54,794 bases of DNA from Candidatus Pacearchaeota archaeon. GTDB taxonomy: Archaea; Nanobdellota; Nanobdellia; Pacearchaeales; UBA284. Positions 1 to 8,065 of this stretch are shown one piece after another. Made by a program: the position numbers and the translations under genes. Position 1 is the stretch's first letter. Each line of letters starts with the position of its first letter. Below the pieces are notes generated by a model, which was not told the DNA's origin, made no database searches, and saw only the letters and a program-made list of their open reading frames with translations. Location: NCBI GenBank assembly GCA_025058615.1, contig JANXDM010000002.1, positions 1 through 54,794 on the forward strand. The letters are read 5' to 3'.

Positions 1-1
1 A

Positions 2-973
2 AATATAAAATATGCCGAACATGAAAAAATAGAAATAGAAGCAAAACTTAAAGAGATAGAAAAAGAGATTGAAGAAGAAAATAAGAAATTACAAAAAAAG
101 AAAAACGAGCAAGAATTTTTAGAAAAAAAATTTGGTAACCTTTTTTTGGAAAAGCAAAAGATTCAAGAGAAGAATCACCAGCTAGAATTGAAAATAAACG
201 AGCAACAAATATACAAAAATCTCTTGGAAGAAAGACTCAACGACATTAAAGTAAAAAAAGCAAAACTAGAGGCAGAAAATTCCTCTCTCAGGGAAGAGAT
301 TCAACAATATGGACAAGAGAAGATGATAAAGGGAAGCAAAGAAGCAATCGAAAAAAAACTTTTAAGATACGAAGAAGAACTTTCCAGTTTGGGTTCTGTG
401 AATATGAAGGCAATAGAAATGTACGAGAAACTTAAGAAAGAATGCGAAGAAATAGAAGAAAAAGTTAAAAAGCTACAACAAGAAAAACAAGAAATCTTGA
501 ACGTGATTTCCGAAATAGACAAAAAGAAAAAACAAGCTTTCATGCGAACTTTTAATACAATAAATCGATATTTTTCCGAAAACTTCATGATGCTAAACGA
601 CAAGGGTGAAGCCTTCCTCGAATTGGAAAACAAAGAAGATCCTTTTCTTGGAGGAATAAATGTTGTAATAAAGCTTGCAAAGGGTAAATATATGGATTCT
701 GAGTCCTTATCTGGGGGAGAAAAAGTCATTGTAGCACTCGCGCTGATTTTTGCTATTCAAAAATACAAACCTTATCATTTTTACATTTTTGATGAAATCG
801 ATGCAGCATTAGACAAAAGAAATTCTGAAAAACTTTCGGAACTCATAAGACAAGATAAGAAGTCACAATATATAGTTATAACACATAATGAAGTAACGAT
901 AAACAAAGCCACCACTTTGTATGGCGTATCGATGCAAGACGGAATCACAAAAATAGTAAGTCTAAAGCTATGA
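2..973 (+). CDS. smc: Chromosome segregation protein SMC, C-terminal part (5' end outside window)
   Basis: The reading frame is open from base 2, so this is the last 323 codons of a larger protein whose start lies upstream. The first two thirds is Glu/Lys-rich coiled coil. The C-terminal head has the ABC signature LSGGEK near 716 and a Walker B strand FYIFDEIDAALD, followed by a D-loop and a switch His (VITHNE). This is the SMC ATPase head that closes DNA loops for chromosome compaction. The TTG at 146 lies inside the coiled coil and is not a start. The 3' end overlaps the convergent surface-protein gene by 29 bp. RecN or Rad50 are less likely because of the long SMC-type coil and the DEIDAALD motif. 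Confidence 0.9.
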   Translation, partial: NIKYAEHEKIEIEAKLKEIEKEIEEENKKLQKKKNEQEFLEKKFGNLFLEKQKIQEKNHQLELKINEQQIYKNLLEERLNDIKVKKAKLEAENSSLREEIQQYGQEKMIKGSKEAIEKKLLRYEEELSSLGSVNMKAIEMYEKLKKECEEIEEKVKKLQQEKQEILNVISEIDKKKKQAFMRTFNTINRYFSENFMMLNDKGEAFLELENKEDPFLGGINVVIKLAKGKYMDSESLSGGEKVIVALALIFAIQKYKPYHFYIFDEIDAALDKRNSEKLSELIRQDKKSQYIVITHNEVTINKATTLYGVSMQDGITKIVSLKL

Positions 974-3266
974 GTTTATTTTTTTCTGTTTTCTCTTCTT
1001 CTTCAAAAAATTTCAGAATTTTCTTTCCTAATCCGGATATAAAAATAATAATTATGATAGCAATTATTATTGCGCCTAGGATATAATTCTGGTAAAGCCT
1101 GAAAAAGCTAATTCTTTTTTCCTGTTTGGAAGTTTCATTTTTCATTTCTACTTTAGGTATTGTAGTGTTTGTTATGTTTTTTTCTTCGGTTCCTTCTACG
1201 ATTATTTTAATTTTGTTGCTTGCTATTATGTTTTCTCCATCTGTCGCATAAAAAATTATCTCTCTGGTACCTATAAAATCTTCCGGTATTTTTATCCTTA
1301 CGATTTCTTTTAAGATAGCCACATCTATTCCGACTGGTTTGATCGTAGTGAAAAACAGGGACTCGTTTTCAGGATCTTCTATATAAATTGAGAGGTTCAG
1401 TTCGAAAATTTCTCCCGGTTTTAATCTTATATCAGGAATATTTTTCTTGAGTAAAGGTGGTTTATTAGTTATGTTTGTTATGTTTTCTTCTTGGGGTTGT
1501 TTTGCTTTGAACAATCCTTTGAAAAAATTTAAGATTTTTGCAATAATATTTATTTGCTTTTTTTCTGTTGTTTTTTTTGCTTTTTCTTCTGTTAAATTTG
1601 TTATATTTTCGGGTGTTATTTCTGGGGTTGGTTCTGTCTCTTTTATTACATGGATTTTGATTGTTTGAGAAGATACTACCCTAGAATCCTTGACACGGGC
1701 TGCTACATTCAAAGTATAAGTACCGGTTGCTATTTCGAGCGAAGGAGCCATATAAGCGTATAAAGTTTCTGTTTGGCCGGGTTGTAACTTTATTGTTGCC
1801 GGATTAACCTGAGAAAAAATAGCAGCGTTTCCGCTTAGCTCTATAACATATTCTGCCTCCAAAATTCCTTTGTTTTCAATAGTAAAAATGAGAACATTGC
1901 TGGAATCTCTGTTTATTGTTAACTCTTGTTTTTCTACGGAAACAAAAGGTTTGTAACAATCCTCTGTTGTTACAATGGTTAGTAATATTTTGTCTTGAGA
2001 TTCTACTTCGCTGACAGGATCTTTTGCTGTTAATGATGAGACATAGTCCCCCGCTTTCGTTTCTTTGTCTGGAGAAACAAGCAAGTAAATATTTTTCTCT
2101 TCGTTTGGCATTAGAGAAATTTTTTTCTCAAAAATTTTGACCCAAAATGGAGCATCTAATTTTATTTCGAAAGTATTGTTGAACTTTCCAGTATTTTTAA
2201 TTTTTACGTTATAACTATAATTTAATCCAGCGCAAACTTTATCTGCTTCTTTTTCTATTTCTAAAGAAACGCCGAAGCAAGGAACTACTTTCAAAGTAAT
2301 TTCTGTTTCGCGAAGAACATTTCCTTTTTTTGAAAGAGTTTGTAAGGAGATGTTGAATTCGCCAATTTTTTTGAAGGGAGGTTGTGTAATTAAATTAAAA
2401 GTTGTTTCTTTTCCTTTTTGAACTTCTATTATTTTTTTATCTATGAAAGTCCACGGTGGAGCTTTCAGATTTATGGCATAACTATTTTCTACAGTCCCTT
2501 TATTTTGAATAGTTACTGGAATCACCTTTTTTTCGTTTTCACATATTTCTACGTAAGGAGCAGCATTTATTGTATAATCATAACAAGGTACAACTTCTAA
2601 TTGTAAAGGAGTTTCTGCCTGTGCAAGAACAGAAATTGATTTTACTTTGAAAATGGCAGAATAATTTCCTTTTGCATCGCATGGAATTTTAACTTGTACT
2701 GGAATTATAGTGGAAGAATTTTTAGGTAGAGAAAAATTGAATCCAGGAAGCGAGACCCATTTTGCAGCACTTCCTTCTACAGAAAGTTGGTAATTTTCAA
2801 AATAGACCCCTTTGTTGCTGAGTTTAAGTTCTAAATTTAAAGATTCACAAGCACATACTTTTTCTCGTGATGGATAAATTTCTAAAATTGTTTTGTGGCA
2901 ATTTTCTACTATTATCTCATGATTTATCCTTTTGGAAGCATGGCTTCCTTTTACCAAGACTTCTAGAACATAAGTTCCAGGGACATGTCTGGAGCTTGGT
3001 GTGATATATATGAAAATGCTTTTTTTTTCATTTGCTCTTAGATAAACTCCAGAAGGAACAGCTAAAGAAAAACTTGCCGCGCTTCCTCCTAGGTTTATGG
3101 TGAAAGAATCTGCAACGCTGCTTGTGATCTGTTCTTCTATAATAATAGTGCTTGATGGGCAAACAACATTGGTTGTCAGTTTGCTCTCTATCATAATTTC
3201 TGCCGAAGCAAGATTTGGAAAAATAAGAAAAAGAATCATTGTTGCCCACAATAATTTGTTTTTCAT
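945..3266 (-). CDS. Secreted/membrane-anchored protein with tandem CARDB/NEW3-like Ig domains (773 aa)
   Basis: The N-terminus is a signal peptide (basic MKNK, hydrophobic core, NLASAE). At least five repeats of about 100 residues follow, each a beta-sandwich-like 'intrinsically disordered-looking' stretch of the type found in COG1470/NEW3 proteins (PVTIQNKG, VKIKNTGK, FTIENKG). Cysteines recur at the domain borders (VPCYDY..ICEN, VPCFG..VCAG), suggesting disulfides. Around residue 560 comes a Thr/Glu/Lys-rich linker, then another Ig-like domain, a transmembrane helix (about 735-757) and a charged tail. It is probably an envelope protein held by its C-terminal helix. Its stop lies inside the convergent smc gene. 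The exact ligand or role is not visible. Confidence 0.8.
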   Translation of the reverse strand: MKNKLLWATMILFLIFPNLASAEIMIESKLTTNVVCPSSTIIIEEQITSSVADSFTINLGGSAASFSLAVPSGVYLRANEKKSIFIYITPSSRHVPGTYVLEVLVKGSHASKRINHEIIVENCHKTILEIYPSREKVCACESLNLELKLSNKGVYFENYQLSVEGSAAKWVSLPGFNFSLPKNSSTIIPVQVKIPCDAKGNYSAIFKVKSISVLAQAETPLQLEVVPCYDYTINAAPYVEICENEKKVIPVTIQNKGTVENSYAINLKAPPWTFIDKKIIEVQKGKETTFNLITQPPFKKIGEFNISLQTLSKKGNVLRETEITLKVVPCFGVSLEIEKEADKVCAGLNYSYNVKIKNTGKFNNTFEIKLDAPFWVKIFEKKISLMPNEEKNIYLLVSPDKETKAGDYVSSLTAKDPVSEVESQDKILLTIVTTEDCYKPFVSVEKQELTINRDSSNVLIFTIENKGILEAEYVIELSGNAAIFSQVNPATIKLQPGQTETLYAYMAPSLEIATGTYTLNVAARVKDSRVVSSQTIKIHVIKETEPTPEITPENITNLTEEKAKKTTEKKQINIIAKILNFFKGLFKAKQPQEENITNITNKPPLLKKNIPDIRLKPGEIFELNLSIYIEDPENESLFFTTIKPVGIDVAILKEIVRIKIPEDFIGTREIIFYATDGENIIASNKIKIIVEGTEEKNITNTTIPKVEMKNETSKQEKRISFFRLYQNYILGAIIIAIIIIIFISGLGKKILKFFEEEEKTEKNKLIALDLLFL

Positions 3267-3409
3267 TTTTATTACAAAGGAATTACAGATAATATAAAAA
3301 TATTATTGTAAAATAAAATAATATTTCAAGAATGGAAAATTGTTACTACTTTTTATAACAAAAAGAAAAAAATAAAAAATTAAAAATTAAAAAATAGCCT
3401 TTCGAGTTC

Positions 3410-4711
3410 TTAGTAATAGCTTTCTTCAGGTTTCTCTTCTGTTGTTTTTCTCGTCAACAAAATTATCAACAAGACAACTATTATTGCTGCAAGCACTATT
3501 CCTACTATAAGCAAAGCCGTTCTTAGGTCGAGAACTTTTTTCTCCACTTCCTTCACGTTTGTTATGAAGTTGAATCTTTCCATTCTTCCGTTATAGGTTA
3601 CTTCTACAGTAAATAAGTGTTCGCCTGCTACAGCTGCTTTGTCTATAGATAAGTTTATTGTTACAAGTCTGCTTTCCCCAGGAGCAAGCGTAAAAGATGC
3701 TGGAACAATTTCAGAAGTTGCCCAGCCCTCTGTCCCTAGAACTGAGACAATAATTCTCCTTGTTGTTGCTTCGTTATTTGTTATAACGAAAGAAAATCTT
3801 GCCTCTTCACCGGGATATGTTTCTACCCTCGTTACTTGTGGCACTATTTCTACTTTACCTCTTTCCACTGCTTCAACGATAAACCCGATTTTTTCTTCTG
3901 TTTTGATTTCTCCGTTGTATGCCTCTACAAGCAGCGTATAGATTCCTGGAGAAACGCTTGTAGGTAATGCGATGGAAAATGCAACACTTTTAGTGTCATC
4001 TTCGTCTTTGTTATCATACGCTGCAAGGTCTCCTACATAGTAAATTCTTGAAATTCCAAGTTCTTTTATTGTTACTTTTAGGTAAACATCTTCTATTTCA
4101 TGGTTCCCCGTATTTTTTACTACAACAACTCCTTCTACCTTGGCCCCTGCTTTTATAGTAGTTTCTTTCAAATTTATAGACATTATTTTCAAGAAATTAG
4201 CTACCCTTTGTATTTCTACTTCTATTTCTGCTTCTGTTACTCCCTGAAGTTTTCTTTCGCCTTCGATGTCAACATGTAAAGTATATGTTTTCGAGCCATC
4301 TGTGTCGTGGGCTTTCCAATTCTCTGGAATTTCTAGATAAAGGAATTTTATGTATTGTTTTCCGGCGTATACATCAAATGCAGAAGTTTCATCTTCAAGG
4401 GTTCTTCCTCCTCCACGCATCCATGCTCGAACAATTACGTTACTCAAATTTTTTGGGTTTTTTACATTATCGAAGACTACTTTTATTACAATTCTTTCTC
4501 CTCTTTCAATAGCCGGAGTATTGAGCTGTGTACTTGTACAAGTCCATCCAATAGAATTCTGATTAGGTTCGCATTTTCCATACCAAACAGGCTCGCCGTT
4601 AGTGTATATCAAAAAATTAGTTACATCAGGATCTGTAGTTTCTGCTATCGCTGTGGTTGCTAGCATTGCTGCAAGAGCTATTCCCAAGAACAAAAATATT
4701 GTTTTGTTCAT
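3410..4711 (-). CDS. Putative S-layer-like surface protein with CARDB-type domains (433 aa)
   Basis: A cleavable signal peptide (LATTAIAE) is followed by an N-terminal domain with a Cys pair (YGKCEP..WTCTST), two CARDB-like beta-sandwich domains (about 180-285 and 290-385; motifs VVVKNTGNHE and FSFVITNNEA), one transmembrane helix (about 397-420) and a short charged tail. The domain order matches proteins usually annotated as putative S-layer or surface proteins in DPANN archaea. The S-layer role is inferred, not shown. The start is preceded by a 15-bp palindrome and a TATA element (TTTTTAAAG near 4760), so transcription probably begins about 25 nt before the start codon, and no Shine-Dalgarno is visible. 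Oligo-T tracts follow the stop. Confidence 0.75.
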   Translation of the reverse strand: MNKTIFLFLGIALAAMLATTAIAETTDPDVTNFLIYTNGEPVWYGKCEPNQNSIGWTCTSTQLNTPAIERGERIVIKVVFDNVKNPKNLSNVIVRAWMRGGGRTLEDETSAFDVYAGKQYIKFLYLEIPENWKAHDTDGSKTYTLHVDIEGERKLQGVTEAEIEVEIQRVANFLKIMSINLKETTIKAGAKVEGVVVVKNTGNHEIEDVYLKVTIKELGISRIYYVGDLAAYDNKDEDDTKSVAFSIALPTSVSPGIYTLLVEAYNGEIKTEEKIGFIVEAVERGKVEIVPQVTRVETYPGEEARFSFVITNNEATTRRIIVSVLGTEGWATSEIVPASFTLAPGESRLVTINLSIDKAAVAGEHLFTVEVTYNGRMERFNFITNVKEVEKKVLDLRTALLIVGIVLAAIIVVLLIILLTRKTTEEKPEESYY

Positions 4712-4717
4712 TTTTTT

Positions 4718-4732
4718 ATTTAGATTCTAAAT
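4718..4732. repeat. 15-bp palindrome just upstream of the S-layer-like gene
   Basis: ATTTAGATTCTAAAT has two 7-bp arms around one centre base and lies 6 bp before the start codon of the surface-protein gene. In RNA it could form a small hairpin over the ribosome entry region. As DNA it could be a dimeric repressor site. Function is inference only. Confidence 0.4.
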
Positions 4733-4830
4733 TTTGTTGCTATTCTTAAGTTAAATCACTTTAAAAACTTTTCTGTCTATTCAATAAATGTAATTACTAC
4801 ATGTTGGTAAAATTTTCAAAATTTTTTTTA

Positions 4831-5625
4831 TTACTTCTTTTTAGTTAAATTTTTCCAAATTTTAATTCCTTTTATCGAATCTTCAAGAGGGGTAGGGCTT
4901 TCGTTTATTATGGATGCATTTAATTTATATTTTTTAAACATCAGCAATAACTCTCGCCAATCTTTTTCTTTTGTTGTAGTATGCCTTTTTTCACCTTTTG
5001 ATGTGTACTCTATTCCAGAAAAATGGCAATGCAAATTTTTCAATTTTTCTTCTTTTATTTTTTTGAAAATTTCCTCATAATTTTTCCTTCCCTCTCTTGC
5101 TTCTATATGCGAGAAATCAATTGTTAGAAAACATTTTGTTTCTTTCATTAACTTAAGCAATTCTTGCAAAGATCCGAATTGGGTTATTTTTCCAGTTGTT
5201 TCTGGGGCAAGAACGAGTTGCCAGCTCTTTTGTGTGATGGTTTCTTGCATTTCAATAATTTTTTCTTTAACAATTTCATATGCTTCTTCTTCTGTTTTGT
5301 TTTCATAGAAGCCACAATGGAATACAACATATTTTGCTTTTAAGTAATTAGCACGCTCACAACATTGTAAAATTCTGTCGATGCTTGCTTCTTGTTTTCT
5401 TTTTTCTTTTGATAGCAAATTGATCCAATAGTGGGCATGAACGCTCAGACTCACATCAAATTTTTTTGCTTTTTCTCCTATTATACGTGCTTGTTCGTTG
5501 TTCATCCAAACATGGTATGTAAAAGGAATTTCTGCTGCTTTTATCCCTTGCTTGCTGAAATATTCTAGATTTTTAATAGCTTCTTTGAAGCCGCCTATTC
5601 CAGCAGGTCCGAAACGAATCTTCAT
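4831..5625 (-). CDS. nfo: Endonuclease IV-like AP endonuclease (TIM barrel)
   Basis: This 264-residue protein has the metal-binding motifs of the Nfo/AP-endonuclease 2 family in order: SVHAHYW, VVFHCGFY, APETTGK, DFSHIEAREG, LHCHFSG and a C-terminal NESP. These supply the His, Glu and Asp ligands of the trinuclear zinc centre, so it should be an active nuclease that nicks DNA at abasic sites. A related sugar-isomerase function cannot be excluded, but the motif set fits Nfo best. It starts 4 nt after the DNA ligase stop, so the two are almost certainly co-transcribed as a base-excision repair pair. Confidence 0.85.
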   Translation of the reverse strand: MKIRFGPAGIGGFKEAIKNLEYFSKQGIKAAEIPFTYHVWMNNEQARIIGEKAKKFDVSLSVHAHYWINLLSKEKRKQEASIDRILQCCERANYLKAKYVVFHCGFYENKTEEEAYEIVKEKIIEMQETITQKSWQLVLAPETTGKITQFGSLQELLKLMKETKCFLTIDFSHIEAREGRKNYEEIFKKIKEEKLKNLHCHFSGIEYTSKGEKRHTTTKEKDWRELLLMFKKYKLNASIINESPTPLEDSIKGIKIWKNLTKKK

Positions 5626-5629
5626 TTTA

Positions 5630-7402
5630 TTATTTGATTTTTTTCTTTTTGAATTGATTTGTGTAGAATTGTTCTATTTCTGTTAGAGTATGAATGTCGA
5701 AAACACCATGTTCAGGTCGAAGTCTTAAAATTCTAGGAAAACGAAGGGCAAAACCACTAGAATATGTAGGGCTCTTTTGTATTTCTTGGTATGCAACTTC
5801 TACCACTACTTTTGGCTTTATTTTTACTTCACGACCTTTTTGTTCTATTATGAGTGGTTTTAAAATTTTTGTTAATTCTTCGAAACTTACTCCACCTTCA
5901 CTTTTTTCCTTTACACCAGTTCCAACTTTTCCTACCTCTAAAAATTTGTCTTCATGTCTGCAGGCTAGAATGAAAGAAGAAAGCCATCCGCTTCTTTTAC
6001 CTGTACCCCATTCTGCACCAACAATTACCAAATCGAGAGGCTCTTGTGTCGGCTTGAATTTGACCCATGTCCCTACTCTTGCTCCTGGTTGATAATGAGA
6101 ATTTAAATTTTTCATTATGATTCCTTCCATTCCTTTTTTCAGAGCCTCTGTGTAGAATTTTTCTGCTTCTTCTTCTTTGTCGGTAATGATGCCTTCGGCT
6201 ATTTTTATTTTCCATTTTACCGGTTTGATTATTTTTTCCAGAAGTTTTTGTCTTTCCTTTAGTGGCTCTTTTATCAAACTTTTTCCGTTATAGAAAAGAC
6301 AATCAAAAATATTTACTTCCACTGGCAAATCTTTTTGCATCTTTTCTATTTCATATTTTCTCTTTATCCTTTGGCTTATTTCTTGGAACGGTCTGTATCT
6401 TTTTGTTTTTGGATCGTATCCCACTGCCTCTGCGTCCAAGATGAAAGATTTTCCTTCCACATGTTTAGCTACAAAATCAACAACTTCTGGAAATTGGTTC
6501 GTGATGTTGTCTAGCCTCCTTGTGTAAAGAATAATTTTTCCTTTTTCGGTTTTGTGTATCAGCATTCTGAAACCGTCATATTTTAACTCTATCTTAGCAG
6601 GCCTGCCGACGCTTTCGAAAGCTTCTTTTATGCTATCTACTTTCAAGCAAAGTTCTACCTTAACTGGCCTTCCAGGTTCGAGGTTTATGCTTTTCAAAGC
6701 ATTTTCTCCTTTTCTTGCAGCTTCTAATACTATCCCGAAATCGTTCGCTAGATCATATGCTTGTTGAACTAATTCTATATATTTGTTGTATTCTTCCCTT
6801 TGTTCTTCTTTTAATTCTAACTCCCCCTCTTCTTTATTGTATTTTATACCTATTTTATCGCCAAAACAAGCCCAAACTATAGCGTCTCTTATCGTACCTT
6901 CAGCAACCCCTATTCGAAGTTCTTCGAGTAGTGTTCTTACTACATAACGCGCCTCGATTGGTTCGGCCAAAGTTATTAATTCTGCAACGAGTGCTATTTT
7001 TCTTTCTATCGTTCCAGAGCCTTGCAAAGAAGAAGCTTTTCTTAAATTTTCTATGACTTTTTCTGTTGTTAATTTTGTAGCAAAAAGTGTTTTTTGTTTT
7101 CTTTTTTTTGTCGCTTCTTCAGTAACTTTTCCAAGATCGCCTAACTTACGCCATTCTTTTATGATTTCTTCCTCATTCATACCGGTTGCTTTAGAAATTG
7201 CTTTTATAGCAAGCTGGGAAGAAACCCCTATCTCGGCTTCTTGCCAGTCTGGAAAAACTTTTCCTTGAACAAGATAAGCAATGTCTCTTGCTTCTTTTTC
7301 ATCAATACTCTTGAAGAATTCTGCTAGAATGTATGTTTTTTCTAAACGTTTTTGTGTAGCTTCTAGTCCTTGGTAAACTTTTACTAGTTCCTTGTATAGC
7401 AT
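5630..7402 (-). CDS. lig: ATP-dependent DNA ligase (archaeal LigI type)
   Basis: At 590 residues it has the usual archaeal length. An alpha-helical DNA-binding domain (1-210) is followed by the adenylation domain with the lysine motif ELKYDGFR (about 268-275), TRRLDN, motif IIIa (NIFDCLFYNG), motif IV (EGIIMK) and motif V (WVKFKP), then an OB domain with LRFPRILRLRPEHG. All nucleotidyltransferase motifs are intact, so this is the replicative and repair ligase that seals nicks using ATP. It is followed by endonuclease IV in the same operon. A second, broken ligase lies at 42312-43195. Confidence 0.95.
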   Translation of the reverse strand: MLYKELVKVYQGLEATQKRLEKTYILAEFFKSIDEKEARDIAYLVQGKVFPDWQEAEIGVSSQLAIKAISKATGMNEEEIIKEWRKLGDLGKVTEEATKKRKQKTLFATKLTTEKVIENLRKASSLQGSGTIERKIALVAELITLAEPIEARYVVRTLLEELRIGVAEGTIRDAIVWACFGDKIGIKYNKEEGELELKEEQREEYNKYIELVQQAYDLANDFGIVLEAARKGENALKSINLEPGRPVKVELCLKVDSIKEAFESVGRPAKIELKYDGFRMLIHKTEKGKIILYTRRLDNITNQFPEVVDFVAKHVEGKSFILDAEAVGYDPKTKRYRPFQEISQRIKRKYEIEKMQKDLPVEVNIFDCLFYNGKSLIKEPLKERQKLLEKIIKPVKWKIKIAEGIITDKEEEAEKFYTEALKKGMEGIIMKNLNSHYQPGARVGTWVKFKPTQEPLDLVIVGAEWGTGKRSGWLSSFILACRHEDKFLEVGKVGTGVKEKSEGGVSFEELTKILKPLIIEQKGREVKIKPKVVVEVAYQEIQKSPTYSSGFALRFPRILRLRPEHGVFDIHTLTEIEQFYTNQFKKKKIK

Positions 7403-7509
7403 AATATTTTAATTATTTCAGAACTTTTAAGTTTTGCTTGGGTGTACATTTCATAAGTTTAACTTCAAAAAATGAAAATATTTATAAAAGACCTTTGTTT
7501 GAAATTGAA

Positions 7510-8049
7510 ATGAAAAATTTTTTAAAAGCTTTCACTCTATTTTTAACATTATCTATTTCGAACTGTCGTGATTTTAAATTAAAAGAAATTTCTCCATTTG
7601 AATATACTTTCATAAAAAAAGTAAATTACAATTTTGTTTTGGATCATGAGAAAAAATTACAACTTGAAAAGGAAATCGAAAAAATTTTTTCTAAAAAAAG
7701 AAAAAATTTGAGTTTGAACGATTTGATTATAGCAAGCGCTGATTTGGTGGCTAGGCAGTTAGAATATGACTTTATAGGGTTTTTTGAGAAAAGAGAGAGA
7801 AGTCATTTTCCCTTGGGAAAGAAAATTACAAATTGTCTAGATTATTCTTTCTTGTATGTTTGGATATTTAATAATCTAAGCAAAAAAGCAGGACTACCTT
7901 ATAGAGCAGAAGGAGTATATGGTAATGTTCGTTTTTTTGGACATAAAATAACAGGACATTATTGGGTAAGAATAATAATTAAAGATAAAAAAATAGCAGA
8001 AATTGATCCGATTTTGTATGATTATTTCAAAATTTTGCGTGTAGATTAG
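7510..8049 (+). CDS. Transglutaminase-like protein with N-terminal hydrophobic segment
   Basis: I start this at the ATG at 7510 (179 aa) because a TATA element (ATTTATAAAAG, near 7480) lies about 25 bp upstream. A longer reading from TTG at 7438 would begin before the TATA box. Residues 1-20 form a signal-like hydrophobic stretch ending in SISNC, a poor lipobox. A Cys-His-Asp triad typical of the transglutaminase/NlpC-like fold is visible: TNCLDYS, GHYWVRI and EIDP. It is probably an exported papain-fold enzyme. Whether it is a peptidase, amidase or crosslinker cannot be told. Confidence 0.65.
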   Translation: MKNFLKAFTLFLTLSISNCRDFKLKEISPFEYTFIKKVNYNFVLDHEKKLQLEKEIEKIFSKKRKNLSLNDLIIASADLVARQLEYDFIGFFEKRERSHFPLGKKITNCLDYSFLYVWIFNNLSKKAGLPYRAEGVYGNVRFFGHKITGHYWVRIIIKDKKIAEIDPILYDYFKILRVD

Positions 8050-8065
8050 TTTTCATACATCTCTT

